From assembly GCA_017441265.1 (NCBI GenBank), contig JAFRYE010000077.1, positions 1-64,000 on the forward strand: DNA of 64,000 nucleotides, read 5' to 3'. The DNA is from Lachnospiraceae bacterium (GTDB lineage: Bacteria; Bacillota; Clostridia; Lachnospirales; Lachnospiraceae). The translations under genes and the position numbers were made by a program. Every line of letters starts with the position of its first letter. Position 1 is the first letter of the stretch. Below the pieces are notes generated by a model, which made no database searches, was not told the DNA's origin, and saw nothing but the letters and a program-made list of their open reading frames with translations. Below are positions 1 through 9,074 of the stretch, in pieces.

Positions 1-347
1 AGGCTTAAAGGCCACATAATTATTTTTCAATAAAACCGTGCCACCCATAGTCGGCTCAAGCCGACAACTTAAGCCACAAGGCTCTTTACATATCGGCACG
101 AATATGCAATTCAGGCAGTACACCCCAGTGTGCTGTTAGCTTTGCTGTTCGTGATGATATGTAGAGGGTCTTTTTGTTTTGCCCTTAGAATCTTGAAAAT
201 TGAATCCCACAGCAGGAGTGATACCTTACCTCAGTAAGAGTGTGCCACGATACCTTAAGGAGGGGCTAGCGCGCCGGGTAAGGCAATACCTGTTCTGTCA
301 CGCTAAGGCAGATCAGAGGAACGGTACTGTATGTGGACTACATAATT

Positions 348-442
348 CGTCAGCACCTATGGTGCGTAACAAAACGTGCTTTGCGCTGTCCTTGCCGGGT
401 AGGAGTTTCCCTCCTACCCTCAAGGGCTGGCGCCTGCTGACG
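348..442 (+). other. Nested inverted-repeat structure upstream of the ATPase gene
   Basis: The 615 bases before the ATPase hold no supportable gene. They do hold a folded segment. CGTCAGCA (348-355) pairs with TGCTGACG (435-442). Inside it GGGTAGGAG (397-405) and CTCCTACCC (411-419) form a perfect 9-bp stem with a 5-base loop, and GCACC-TAT-GGTGC (353-365) is an alternative hairpin. It could be an untranslated regulatory RNA, an attenuator for the ATPase operon or an element-processing site. I cannot assign a function. Confidence 0.4.
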
Positions 443-615
443 GCAAAAAACAGCCGAACACAGCCAACAGCGCAGTCTGATTCGGGCAGCACCCAGTCTC
501 GAAAAAACTGTGCGCCTACAAACGGCTGAAACGGCGTGTCCTTTTTCGGCACTCGCCAACGGTAGTATATATGAGGGCTGTTCTGTTTACATAAATTTTG
601 AAGGGAGTTGATAGA

Positions 616-1914
616 TTGAGAGATCTGATCACAAAGACAAGCGAGGAGATCATGACCACGCTATACCAACCTACGGTGTTCACCGTGGACGGCTTGCTGG
701 CTCAAGGGCTATTCATCCTCGCAGGCTCACCGAAGGTGGGCAAGTCGTGGCTGGCATTGGAGTTGTGCCTTTCTGTCGCAAAGGGCGAGCCGTTGCTCGA
801 CCGCCCTACACAGCAAGGCTCGGCGCTGTACTTCTGTTTGGAGGACAGCTACCCACGCATTCAGTCTCGGCTCTATGAACTGACTGATGAGCCCTCGGAC
901 AAGCTGTTCTTTGCGCTCAGGGCTGACACTATCGGCAACGGTCTGGAGGAGCAGATCATCAAGTTCAAGTCTGAGCATGACGACCTGCGACTGGTGGTCA
1001 TCGACACGCTGCAAATGGTCCGTAACGAAACGGAGTCCAGCTACGGCAGCGACTATGCTGAGATAGTCCCACTGAAAAATTTGGCGGAGCGGCTTGGGAT
1101 AACGATAGTGCTTGTCCACCACCTGCGCAAAGCTGCGGACAGCGACCCGTTCAATATGATATCGGGGAGTACAGGGTTAAGCGGTGCGACTGACGGCCAG
1201 CTGGTGCTGAAAAAAGATAAGAGAGGTGGTACGCAAGCTGTGCTCTATGTCACCGGGCGTGACATAGAAGATCAGGAACTGTCGCTTACCAAACAGGGAG
1301 CAAGGTGGGTGCTTGCCGACGAGCATACTGAAAAGCCGCCGGACACTTTCCCTTTCGCCATACATGACTTGATGGCGAAGCTGTGTTCGTTCAGAGGCTC
1401 GGCAACGGAGCTGTGCGGTCTGCTGAAAGACAGGTTCGGCGGTGAGTATTTTGTCAACCGACTGACGAGAGATATGTTCAAACACGCCTACGAACTCCGT
1501 GACCTGGGTGTGATCTTCGAGCCGAAACGCAGCAACGGTCAGCGGCTCCTGCTGCTTCGCTATGATAAAAACAGTGACAGTAGTGACGGTAAAATACTGA
1601 TGTCCGAGCAGCCGCAAACTGCTGACCCTACCGTCACTTCTGACGATGCAGACTGTTCGGAAACCGTTGAAAATGCGGCATCTGCGGTTGATGATGTCAG
1701 TACAAGCGCAGATGATTTTACTGACCCTGAGCCCGCAACTGCTGTCCCTGCTGACGGTGCTGCCGACCCTGAGTATGTTCTCATCGACGGCAAGCAAGTA
1801 CCTATCGTGAGGTTCTCGCTCGACGACCTGCTTAACCGTAGCGCCGCCAAGATCAGGGCGCAGATCTATCAAGAGCGGGGTATCCTTGTGCCGGAGTTCA
1901 AACTCGCGCCGTGA
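616..1914 (+). CDS. RecA-fold AAA ATPase of mobile element (RepA/KaiC-like)
   Basis: A 432-residue P-loop ATPase of the kind found in plasmid RepA helicases and in ATPases carried by clostridial mobile elements. Walker A GSPKVGKS lies near residue 38 and a Walker B strand (LRLVVIDTLQ) near residue 120; VLVHHLRK a little later resembles the conserved HHxRK segment of this family. The last ~100 residues are acidic, Thr/Ala/Asp-rich and probably disordered. I chose the TTG at 616 because AAGGGAG (601-607) sits 8 bases upstream; the upstream TTG at 598 would overlap that site, and ATG 652 is a weaker alternative. It probably assists replication or processing of the excised element; this is inference from context. 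Confidence 0.75.
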   Translation: MRDLITKTSEEIMTTLYQPTVFTVDGLLAQGLFILAGSPKVGKSWLALELCLSVAKGEPLLDRPTQQGSALYFCLEDSYPRIQSRLYELTDEPSDKLFFALRADTIGNGLEEQIIKFKSEHDDLRLVVIDTLQMVRNETESSYGSDYAEIVPLKNLAERLGITIVLVHHLRKAADSDPFNMISGSTGLSGATDGQLVLKKDKRGGTQAVLYVTGRDIEDQELSLTKQGARWVLADEHTEKPPDTFPFAIHDLMAKLCSFRGSATELCGLLKDRFGGEYFVNRLTRDMFKHAYELRDLGVIFEPKRSNGQRLLLLRYDKNSDSSDGKILMSEQPQTADPTVTSDDADCSETVENAASAVDDVSTSADDFTDPEPATAVPADGAADPEYVLIDGKQVPIVRFSLDDLLNRSAAKIRAQIYQERGILVPEFKLAP

Positions 1915-2586
1915 GCCGATTTAAGCCCGCCCTCCTCCGAGGTCGGGTAAACAGCCGAGAGCACTCACAAAACCCCTCACAAGCGATTTGTGGGCGGCTG
2001 TGGGGCGCACAAGGCAGAGCGCACCGTTTCTCTTTCCGCCAATGATTGTGTGCTGAATATCGGGAGTTTTTGGCAGTCCGTTTACGAGGGCAAAAGCGTT
2101 GGGGTCAGAGTGATGCTGCGCATCACTCGGTCAAAGCCAGCATCGCCTCTGGCTGTCCACCTGCTCCGTAAAAGCGGGCTGGCGGCCGCCGAGGCAGCTG
2201 GCTCGGGGAGAACCCCGGACCCCCTTTATGACGAAAAGAAAAAGACCACTCCCCCGAAACGAGGGAGTGGTCGGAAAGGAGTTCAGATGAGAAAAAGGAG
2301 AGAGGTGAGGAAAATGGACTATACACCGCAAGGCTGAATTTCCGCCGACTTGACAGTTTGCGGGTTAAAGTGCAGGCGTCAAAGCCGCCTGCACAACCAC
2401 CTCGGACGGGCAAAGCCCGCCGAAAATACGCCGTTTGCAGAGTTCAGCACAATGGTGTCAAAATCCCAAAATGCGAAAAATGGCGGCGTCAAAATTCTGA
2501 AAACAGGGCTGAAACGGCGTAGGTGCGGACTGTTTCGATGGAGTCAAGACCCTAAATAAACAATTACAGAAAGGACAGATGAAAAA
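1915..2586. other. Intergenic part of the mobile element without a supportable gene
   Basis: About 670 bases between the ATPase and the TnpW-like gene. The open frames here lack plausible starts and family features. The stretch contains a perfect hairpin at 2244-2272 and a short peptide-coding segment at 2287-2337 preceded by AAAGGAG, ending in the residues MDYTPQG. That could be a leader peptide or the stump of a deleted gene. Nothing else is recognisable. Confidence 0.4.
2244..2272. terminator. Perfect 10-bp hairpin, possible terminator or attenuator
   Basis: GACCACTCCC (2244-2253) and GGGAGTGGTC (2263-2272) are exact inverted repeats separated by 9 bases. No T-run follows on the plus strand, so factor-independent termination rightward is doubtful. 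It lies immediately before the ribosome binding site of a very short frame, which would also fit an attenuator or a translation-control hairpin. Confidence 0.35.
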
Positions 2587-2645
2587 ATGAACAATGCAAT
2601 TATCACAAGCGTAACGACCGAGACAACAAGGAGAGTGATAACAAA

Positions 2646-2819
2646 ATGGCTGAAAAGACAAACGATACCAGCTTTACGATGGAAACATTGTTATACACAG
2701 ATATGCAGCTTGAGATCGACGGCATGAGCTTTGAGGTAAATATATATTTCCCGAAGGAAAATGCCGATTCTGTTTCGGACAAGCTGATGTATCTTGCAGA
2801 AGGCAAAAAGGTAAGTTAA
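2646..2819 (+). CDS. tnpW: TnpW-like transposon-encoded small protein
   Basis: A 57-residue protein preceded by AAGGAGAG about 10 bases before the ATG. The middle reads as a short beta-hairpin-like segment (MQLEIDGMSFEVNIYF) followed by a helix (ADSVSDKLMYLAEGKK). This layout, 'strand-VNxxF-xExxxxxxDKxxxL', matches the TnpW family of small proteins that sit just before serine recombinases in clostridial transposons. TnpW function is not established. A second frame (2587-2727, 46 residues, basic) overlaps its start out of phase and may be a translationally coupled leader; I would not call it a gene. The family assignment rests on pattern memory plus position. Confidence 0.6.
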   Translation: MAEKTNDTSFTMETLLYTDMQLEIDGMSFEVNIYFPKENADSVSDKLMYLAEGKKVS

Positions 2820-2919
2820 CAAAAAGTTTTCTGGATTTTCAAGCCGGATAGTGATATACTCTTTGGTGATCCTATTCGGTTTGATTTCAGAACAGACTTG
2901 TTCGGAATGGAGGAATACG

Positions 2920-4584
2920 ATGAAAGGATCAAACACGAATAACAATTTAATTACTGCGCTTTATTGCAGACTGTCTGTCGAGGATATGCGCATGGGTGAG
3001 TCGATGTCTATCGAAAACCAGCGTCTTATGCTGACCGAGTTTGCGCAGCAGCGTGGATTCAAGAATATCAAGCTGTATATTGATGACGGCTACAGCGGAA
3101 CAAACAACAGCCGCCCTGCCTATGTTGAAATGCTGAATGACATTTACGATGATAAAATCGGAACGGTCATAGTCAAGGATCAAAGTAGGCTTAGCCGTGA
3201 CCACCTTGAGAGCGACAAGCTGATGGAGCTGGTATTCCCGACCTACAATGTGCGCTTTATTGCAGTCACGGACGGCGTGGACAGCGCTAACGGGTTCAAC
3301 GATATGACCACTATGCGCAACTGGTTCAATGACTTCTTTGCAAGGGATACCAGTAAGAAGATAAGAGCTGTTCAGCGAGCAAAGGGTGAGCGAGGCGAGC
3401 GTGTCGGGACGACCATACCCTACGGATATATGAAGGGCCCGAATGACCCGAAGAAGCTCATTCCCGACCCGGAGACTGCGCCGACAGTCAGGCGTATCTT
3501 TGAAATGTGTGCAGGCGGTTTGGGTGTAAACAGAATATGTGATATACTGACTTCGGAAAGGATAATCTGCCCGAGCGTGTATGCATTCAGAAATACAGGA
3601 AACCGTTCAGGAAACCCTAACCCTGACAGACCTTACCATTGGGCTCACACTACGGTGAGGAAAATGCTCGCCAATCAGATATACTGCGGCGACACAGTCA
3701 ACTTCAAGACCTACAGCAAGTCCAACAAGCTGAAGAAGCGTATCAAGAACAGCCCCGAGAACATTCTGATATTTGAAAACACGCACGAGGCGATCATTGA
3801 CCGCAAGACCTTTGATGTGGTGCAGAAGCATTTTGAAGGCAGAAAGCGGCCTGACAAAATGGGCGAGGTCGATAAGTATGCAGGTTACCTTTACTGCGGG
3901 GAGTGCGGAGCAAGGCTCTATCTTCGGCAAGGCAGAAACATTGACCCTGCGACCAACAACTACTCCTGCTCGGGTCACAGCAAGCGCACCACTGACTGCT
4001 CGGCACATTATATCCGTGCGGCTGTGCTTGACGAGATAGTGCTGACAGCACTCAGGCAGATGACCGCTTACGCCAGGGAACACACCGATGAGTTCTATGC
4101 GAGGGTAATGTCAAACGGTGAAGCAGAAGCAAAGAAGCGCCTGAAGGAGTCTGAGAAGCTCAAGGCGGAATACAACTCAAGGCTTGGACAGCTTGACAGC
4201 ATTATCCGCACACTCTATGAGGACAGGGTCGTTGGCAGGATAACGTCCGAGCGCTACGACCAGCTTGCGGCAGGCTATGAGCAGGAGCAGACGGACATCA
4301 AGGATAAGCTTTCAGAGCTTGAAGCTCAGATCGACACAGAAAAGCTGCGTGAGGACTGCGTTAATGAATTCATAGCGAAGGCAAGGGAATATGTTGAGAT
4401 GCCGAAGGTAACGCCGGAGCTTTTGAGGGTATTCATCAGGCGCATCGACGTCTGGGAGAAGGAGGTCAAATACTCCCGAACCTGCGGGAACCGCATTGAC
4501 ATCAAGTTCACGTTCCTGCCGGACGCTGCGACAGTCATAAAAGGCGAGTGCATTGAACTGCTGCCCGTCAAGAATGCCGGATAA
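2920..4584 (+). CDS. Large serine recombinase (TnpX/Tn5397 type)
   Basis: A 554-residue site-specific recombinase that should excise and integrate the element. The N-terminal resolvase domain begins with ALYCRLSVED, where the serine of RLS is the catalytic nucleophile, and continues through IENQR and DQSRLSRD to about residue 150. The recombinase domain follows (IPYGY to the middle), then a zinc ribbon (YCGECG ... CSGHS ... DCSAHYIR), a coiled-coil stretch near residues 400-480, and a DUF4368-like C-terminus (LRVFIRRIDVWEKE). Full length for the family. The start at 2920 follows GGAGG by 6 bases; the open frame extends upstream but has no ribosome binding site there. It appears intact and is the last gene of the element. 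Confidence 0.95.
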   Translation: MKGSNTNNNLITALYCRLSVEDMRMGESMSIENQRLMLTEFAQQRGFKNIKLYIDDGYSGTNNSRPAYVEMLNDIYDDKIGTVIVKDQSRLSRDHLESDKLMELVFPTYNVRFIAVTDGVDSANGFNDMTTMRNWFNDFFARDTSKKIRAVQRAKGERGERVGTTIPYGYMKGPNDPKKLIPDPETAPTVRRIFEMCAGGLGVNRICDILTSERIICPSVYAFRNTGNRSGNPNPDRPYHWAHTTVRKMLANQIYCGDTVNFKTYSKSNKLKKRIKNSPENILIFENTHEAIIDRKTFDVVQKHFEGRKRPDKMGEVDKYAGYLYCGECGARLYLRQGRNIDPATNNYSCSGHSKRTTDCSAHYIRAAVLDEIVLTALRQMTAYAREHTDEFYARVMSNGEAEAKKRLKESEKLKAEYNSRLGQLDSIIRTLYEDRVVGRITSERYDQLAAGYEQEQTDIKDKLSELEAQIDTEKLREDCVNEFIAKAREYVEMPKVTPELLRVFIRRIDVWEKEVKYSRTCGNRIDIKFTFLPDAATVIKGECIELLPVKNAG

Positions 4585-4591
4585 ATGCAAA

Positions 4592-4618
4592 GCCCGGAAG
4601 GCACAAAGCCTTCCGGGT
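4592..4618 (+). terminator. Hairpin after the serine recombinase
   Basis: CCCGGAAGGC (4593-4602), five-base loop, GCCTTCCGGG (4608-4617). A perfect 10-bp stem 8 bases after the recombinase stop codon. Only a weak T-rich tail follows, so termination efficiency is uncertain. Confidence 0.6.
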
Positions 4619-4685
4619 TACATAAGAATTTGAATTTTCCCCTTGGGATAACACGCAAACGCCGAGGGCTTATTGTTTTCTTTCG

Positions 4686-5339
4686 TTAAACTTTCATCAG
4701 GAAATCATTGTCGTAACCGACGATCGTGATCCTGCATCCGACCGGATGTGACAATTCCGAAACCGAATCCGGCGCGTTCAACAGAATGCATTGTTCGCGG
4801 CCGTCGATCGTCGCAAGAACTTTGACGGTAATCTGCTCCTCGCGCTCCGTGCGCTCGTTACTTCCGTATCTGCGCTCCACCGTTTTCCGGCTGTAACCTA
4901 GCACTTCGGCACTGTATTCCTTTCCTTCACTCAGCACACGCTTCGTGCGAAGTGCAGGCCCGATCAGGCCGCTCCACATCGCTACGACACCGATTCCTCC
5001 GATCAGAAAGGGCATGATCGCAAAAATCCCGGGGGCACCGATGCCGGCTGCCACCACTCCGATTCCGAAAGCCATGACACACCACACAACGAGGAAAATC
5101 ACCACGGCAACAAACCCGCCGCCGCTTTCGAGCGGTACCACTTCCGAGACAATATCCACTTTCCGGTTATCAATCTTGCTCTCCCCCTGCACTTGCGTCT
5201 CTTCCACATCCTCAGTCACTCGCTGCTTTTGGATCATGGAACTTCCGCAAAATGTGCAGACTTCCTCTTCGCCTTTTCTGGCCGCCCCGCAATTCGGGCA
5301 TTCATCGAGCATGATTTCCACAAGCGTTCGCCTTTTCAT
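4686..5339 (-). CDS. Zinc-ribbon membrane protein with a DUF3592-like domain
   Basis: A 217-residue protein of unknown function. Two CxxC pairs near the N-terminus (CPNCG at about 14 and CTFCG at about 29) form a rubredoxin-type zinc ribbon. Two hydrophobic segments follow (about 78-100 and 105-128, GFVAVVIFLVVW and GIFAIMPFLIGG), so the protein spans the membrane twice. The C-terminal ~85 residues are a soluble beta-rich domain (EYSAEVLGYS, ITVKVLATIDG) resembling DUF3592. The start follows GAGGGGGAT. It is the first chromosomal gene beyond the mobile element and points towards it. Confidence 0.6.
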   Translation of the reverse strand: MKRRTLVEIMLDECPNCGAARKGEEEVCTFCGSSMIQKQRVTEDVEETQVQGESKIDNRKVDIVSEVVPLESGGGFVAVVIFLVVWCVMAFGIGVVAAGIGAPGIFAIMPFLIGGIGVVAMWSGLIGPALRTKRVLSEGKEYSAEVLGYSRKTVERRYGSNERTEREEQITVKVLATIDGREQCILLNAPDSVSELSHPVGCRITIVGYDNDFLMKV

Positions 5340-5476
5340 ACATCCCCCTCATAGACACCTTTTTCGAAAGTATACTATATCGGGCCGCGGCTTGTCAATC
5401 ACATTTACCGTTCTTATTTTTCGGAAAATGAAAAAAAATGAAAAAAAGCAGCATCTCAGCAGACACCGCCTTTGTT

Positions 5477-6562
5477 TCACTCTGCAAGTTTCGCATCCAG
5501 TCTCTTCCGAAAATCCGCCGGCACCACTTCTCCGATCGTGTCGAGCACCGAAATAAGACCGCTGACCGCCGTCGGACCGGTATTGTCATAGACGTAGGAC
5601 GACCGGACAAATTCGGCAAATACGGTATTCTCAAGGACATACATCGGTTCCGCGTCAAACTCTTTCGCCAGCCGAACCGCCTCGTCGAGCTTCTGCTCGG
5701 ATTCCTGCTTACGCCCCGTGAGATCATACGCCAAGGCAAGTATGAGCAGATGAATGCTGATCATCTTGTCGACATAGGCTCGTTTGTCAGGCCGTTCCTT
5801 CATGCTGTAGAGATAATCGAGCGTCCACGTCACCGAACGGATTCCGTTCGCATATTCACCGGTATGCAGATAATACTGCATGTATCCGGCCATGATGGTC
5901 ATGATCTCAGCCAGATTGTTGATAAAGGCCGTCACCATATAGACGATGCCTTCCTTGTCCTTCTTCTCATCCTGGATCAGGGCCAGTCCGATCTTTGCGT
6001 TGTTGATCCCGCAGACGTTATTTTGCTTATACTCCTCGATCGCGCGCCGGTGCTCCTTCAAATGCGAATAGCACTGCGCGATCTCATTGCGCAGGCTGAC
6101 CTCGCTGACCGACTCGTCCGTGTTCTGCGAAAGAAGTTCGATTGCGTGACGGTACAACTCAATCGCCTCCCGCATTTTGTCATCGTTCTTGTACACCGTC
6201 CCGAACCAGGTATTGCACTTTGCCGCCCCCAGCACAAGCCGAAAATGATTCGGAAAACGCCGCAGCGCCTTCTCATACTCCTCGCACGCCCACAAGCCGT
6301 TTTGATCATCCATGAGCTCCTCGATCCGCTCGGCTTCCGAATCCGGATCCCCGCCGCGAAGCGAAAATCCGATCAGCGCATCCACCGATACTCGAAACAC
6401 TTCGGCGAGTCCCATGAGGTAGCCAATTTCCGGCTCAGAGGCTCCGCGTTCCCATTTGGAGATTGTTCCCAGCGTGACACCGAGCCGCTCGGCAAGCTGC
6501 TCCTGAGTAAGCCGCATACGTTTCCGGGCATCGCGGATATTTTCCGCCAGACTGCGTTCCAT
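5477..6562 (-). CDS. XRE-family regulator with TPR-like repeats
   Basis: A 361-residue cytoplasmic regulator. Residues 1-66 form a Cro/C1-type helix-turn-helix (RMRLTQEQLAERLGV, then TISKWERGASEPEI). The remaining ~290 residues are helical with spaced aromatic and alanine positions typical of tetratricopeptide repeats, as in Rap/PlcR-like sensors and MalT-like regulators. The ligand or partner is unknown. A clear GGAGGGA ribosome binding site precedes the ATG. It lies downstream of the large lipoprotein gene on the same strand, with a terminator between them, so it probably has its own promoter in 6563-6755. Confidence 0.8.
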   Translation of the reverse strand: MERSLAENIRDARKRMRLTQEQLAERLGVTLGTISKWERGASEPEIGYLMGLAEVFRVSVDALIGFSLRGGDPDSEAERIEELMDDQNGLWACEEYEKALRRFPNHFRLVLGAAKCNTWFGTVYKNDDKMREAIELYRHAIELLSQNTDESVSEVSLRNEIAQCYSHLKEHRRAIEEYKQNNVCGINNAKIGLALIQDEKKDKEGIVYMVTAFINNLAEIMTIMAGYMQYYLHTGEYANGIRSVTWTLDYLYSMKERPDKRAYVDKMISIHLLILALAYDLTGRKQESEQKLDEAVRLAKEFDAEPMYVLENTVFAEFVRSSYVYDNTGPTAVSGLISVLDTIGEVVPADFRKRLDAKLAE

Positions 6563-6756
6563 ACATTCCCTCCGACCTTAACCTGCTTGTTCCCGATAGT
6601 TGCTGTCTGTGTCATAATTGCCTCCTCCCGCTGCCGCGTTCCCCACACAGCTGCTTGTTTGTTCTGCAATCATGATATCTCGACTTCAATTGAAATTGAA
6701 CACCCAGTTCGTATAATTTGTCAAATATTTTTTCTACGTTTCATAGAATTTCTTGG

Positions 6757-6790
6757 CAAAAAAGAGGAAACGCCGACGAATCGGCGCCTC
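6757..6790 (-). terminator. Factor-independent terminator of the lipoprotein gene
   Basis: Read on the minus strand, a G+C-rich stem built around GCGCCGA-TTCG-TCGGCG, with flanking GGA and TCC pairs, is followed by TCTTTTTT. It lies 46 bases past the stop of the 663-residue lipoprotein. Confidence 0.7.
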
Positions 6791-6835
6791 CTCCGAAAGG
6801 GGATAAAAATATGAAAGATCGTAGCTATCGGTAAC

Positions 6836-8827
6836 TTACTTCCACTCGATGTAGCCGTCAATCGGCAGAAGGTACATGTTGTCGGTAACCGCCTGGTAAC
6901 GATCGCCGTGATAGTAATCGAAGAAGTCCAGCGGCGCCTCGTAAATCTCTTTGGTGTCGGTGTCGTAAACGCGCTCATATCCGAGCGTCGCATCGCTCTG
7001 CTTCTGTGAGATCCGATCGTACGCTGCCTGCCGCGACTCCCAACCACTGTTCACGATGTCGGTCATCTGCGAACAGATCTGTGCGATCTCCATGGTCTGC
7101 TGCCCGAGTGCGATCAGCTCCTCGTTCAGTTTTCTGTTGTACAACTCCGAGAACTCAATGCTGTTGAGCGTGTGCGAAAGGACGCCGTACCAGTTGACGA
7201 GCTCATTTTCCGGAGCCGTGAAAAATGTCACTTCATACACCATCTGCATCACGAAATAGTAGATGTCATACGGCATGAGCGAGCATGAGAACACGCCCTC
7301 AATGTTCCGCCCAGCCTCGTTGGTGTAGCGGCCTCGGATGATCTCCGCGCCCAGAAGTCCCTTGCCGAGGGATGCCGTCTGCTCGAAGTTCTTGATCGTC
7401 GGCGAGGCGAAATTCTTCGTGTTGAACTTGTCCATGACTCTCGAGAACACTTTGAAGTACGACTCGGTCGTCTGCGGGTTGATCACCGGGAGCTGTGCCA
7501 TGAGAGACGTCGGATACAGGCTTGCATAGAAATCATAATCCTCTTGGGTGGAGAAGCCACCCTCCGTCTTCATTCGAAAATATACGCGCAGGTCCGGATT
7601 GTCCGGATTGTAAATCTGGAACGTGTAGCTGATGTAGTCCGACGTTTCCAGCACCTTCACGACCCAGCCCTTGGGGATTTCCGCGGAAAATAACCCGTTG
7701 TCATACTTCTCGTACGTCACCATCGCAGCCTCGCTCGGTTTGAACTCAAAATCCTTGCTGCCGGTCGTCTTACCGCCGCCGTTTCCGCCATTTCCGCCGT
7801 TTCCGCCGCCGTTGTCGTTGCCGCTGCCGCCGTTCCCGGTATCTTTGACCTTGCCGAGTGTAAACGTATCGATGATGAGTTCCATCGCCTCGTACACTTC
7901 CTCGTCGCCGCCTTCGTTGAATTTGCCGGTAAAGTTGACAAGGTCATCGCCGTAACGCCCGACCACGCGGAACGAGTAGACGGAGTATTCGCCGGAGCGA
8001 TAGTTGAAAAGCACACCGTACAGGGTCTGGTTTTCAAATTGTATCTCCTGCGTCTCTCCGACGGAGATCATGTCGGAACCGTAGTTCTTTTGCATACGGG
8101 GAACTATGGTTTTCTCCAGATAGTCCTTCGGGCTGTCCGAAACGCCTTTGTAGCGATACAGCAGAACGTACGGAATATAGGAACCACCGTCGAGACCGAC
8201 GTAGTAGCCCTCGCCGTCCTGCCACTCCAGGCTTGCTCCCGCCGGATAGCGGAAGGAAAAATCCTGCTCCGCGCAGTATGCAAGCTCATAGAGATCATTC
8301 TCGCTGATCGTACCCTTCGGAAGTCCGTCAACCATCGCCCATACATTCCCGTAGCCGGACAGTTCGTATGTCTGTCCGCTGACCTGGATTCCCTTCGCGT
8401 TGAGTGTGAGAACCGACTCGGAATCATTTTCCCACTGCAGCGTCACGGTAGAAAAATCACCCGCCGCCTTATCGTTGCGTTTTCCGATCGTAACCTCACG
8501 AAGCCGCGATGCAAATACCGAGCAGATCTGTTCATTGGTCGTCACATACGTGTGATTGTTGCCGTCGACTGTCGTACGGATCGTCAACGCCTTCGGAACC
8601 GCGTTTTCGCTGAGCCCGGATTTCGCGTTGAGGAACAACTTATACAGGTAATCTCCCTGGGTCAGGAGGTTGTTGCCGTTTCCCTGTTCGTCGACGGGTT
8701 CTTTGTCATCGGCAGAGTTGCCGCTGCCGCCCGAATGGTGGTCGTCATCGCCGCAACCGGTCAGCATCGCAACCGCAAGCAACAACATCGCCATGCATAT
8801 CATATTGCGCCATCTCCGTATCTTCAT
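6836..8827 (-). CDS. Large secreted lipoprotein of unknown function
   Basis: A 663-residue precursor with a type II signal peptide: basic start, hydrophobic core and lipobox LTGC at about residues 22-25, giving a lipid-anchored protein outside the membrane. After the anchor comes an acidic/Gly/Ser spacer. Two globular halves (about 50-325 and 365-663) are joined by a glycine/asparagine-rich linker near residue 340. Neither half shows a catalytic motif I recognise. Aromatic-rich beta segments (YFVMQMVYEVTFF, FSFRYPAGASLEW) suggest PsbP- or SrpI-like folds, but this is only an impression. Good ribosome binding site (AAGGGAG). Monocistronic by its terminator. Confidence 0.65.
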   Translation of the reverse strand: MKIRRWRNMICMAMLLLAVAMLTGCGDDDHHSGGSGNSADDKEPVDEQGNGNNLLTQGDYLYKLFLNAKSGLSENAVPKALTIRTTVDGNNHTYVTTNEQICSVFASRLREVTIGKRNDKAAGDFSTVTLQWENDSESVLTLNAKGIQVSGQTYELSGYGNVWAMVDGLPKGTISENDLYELAYCAEQDFSFRYPAGASLEWQDGEGYYVGLDGGSYIPYVLLYRYKGVSDSPKDYLEKTIVPRMQKNYGSDMISVGETQEIQFENQTLYGVLFNYRSGEYSVYSFRVVGRYGDDLVNFTGKFNEGGDEEVYEAMELIIDTFTLGKVKDTGNGGSGNDNGGGNGGNGGNGGGKTTGSKDFEFKPSEAAMVTYEKYDNGLFSAEIPKGWVVKVLETSDYISYTFQIYNPDNPDLRVYFRMKTEGGFSTQEDYDFYASLYPTSLMAQLPVINPQTTESYFKVFSRVMDKFNTKNFASPTIKNFEQTASLGKGLLGAEIIRGRYTNEAGRNIEGVFSCSLMPYDIYYFVMQMVYEVTFFTAPENELVNWYGVLSHTLNSIEFSELYNRKLNEELIALGQQTMEIAQICSQMTDIVNSGWESRQAAYDRISQKQSDATLGYERVYDTDTKEIYEAPLDFFDYYHGDRYQAVTDNMYLLPIDGYIEWK

Positions 8828-9074
8828 AGGCTCTCCCTTCTGTCCCTTGGGACGTTCCGATTCTCACAGCGGTCGCACTTTCCGTTATCGAATCCGCTGT
8901 CCGCAACGGTATTTTTATATCGTCATCGTAATCACACTTTCAATCTATCATACCCTCACGGGCATGTAAAGAACACGCACCGGCGCAGTTTTCCCGGGCA
9001 CAAAAAGACTGTCATTTTCCAAGCAATTTGTTCGAAAAATGACAGCCCATTTGTCATTATGCAGTTTTTGGCCG

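Larger units (their letters stand above)
1..4640. mobile_element. Right-hand part of a serine-recombinase mobile element (Tn4451-like class)
   Basis: The window opens inside the element. Its visible cargo is a RecA-fold ATPase (616-1914), a TnpW-like small protein (2646-2819) and a large serine recombinase (2920-4584), all rightward, while the neighbouring chromosomal genes run leftward. TnpW next to a TnpX-type recombinase is a known arrangement in mobilizable transposons of Clostridia. The right end is inferred to lie shortly after the hairpin at 4593-4617 and before the stop of the leftward gene at 4686; no terminal repeat or target duplication could be recognised. No relaxase or mobilisation gene is in view, so the element is either degraded or continues to the left. 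Confidence 0.7.

Noticed and set aside
200..529. 109-codon frame upstream of the element ATPase
   Set aside because: No ribosome binding site, no family features, and it runs through the nested hairpins at 348-442.
1990..2337. 115-codon frame between ATPase and TnpW-like gene
   Set aside because: Unusual composition, crosses a perfect hairpin, no convincing start; only its last codons follow a ribosome binding site.
2587..2727. 46-codon frame overlapping the TnpW-like gene start
   Set aside because: It is out of phase with the TnpW-like gene and has no family features; at most a coupled leader peptide.
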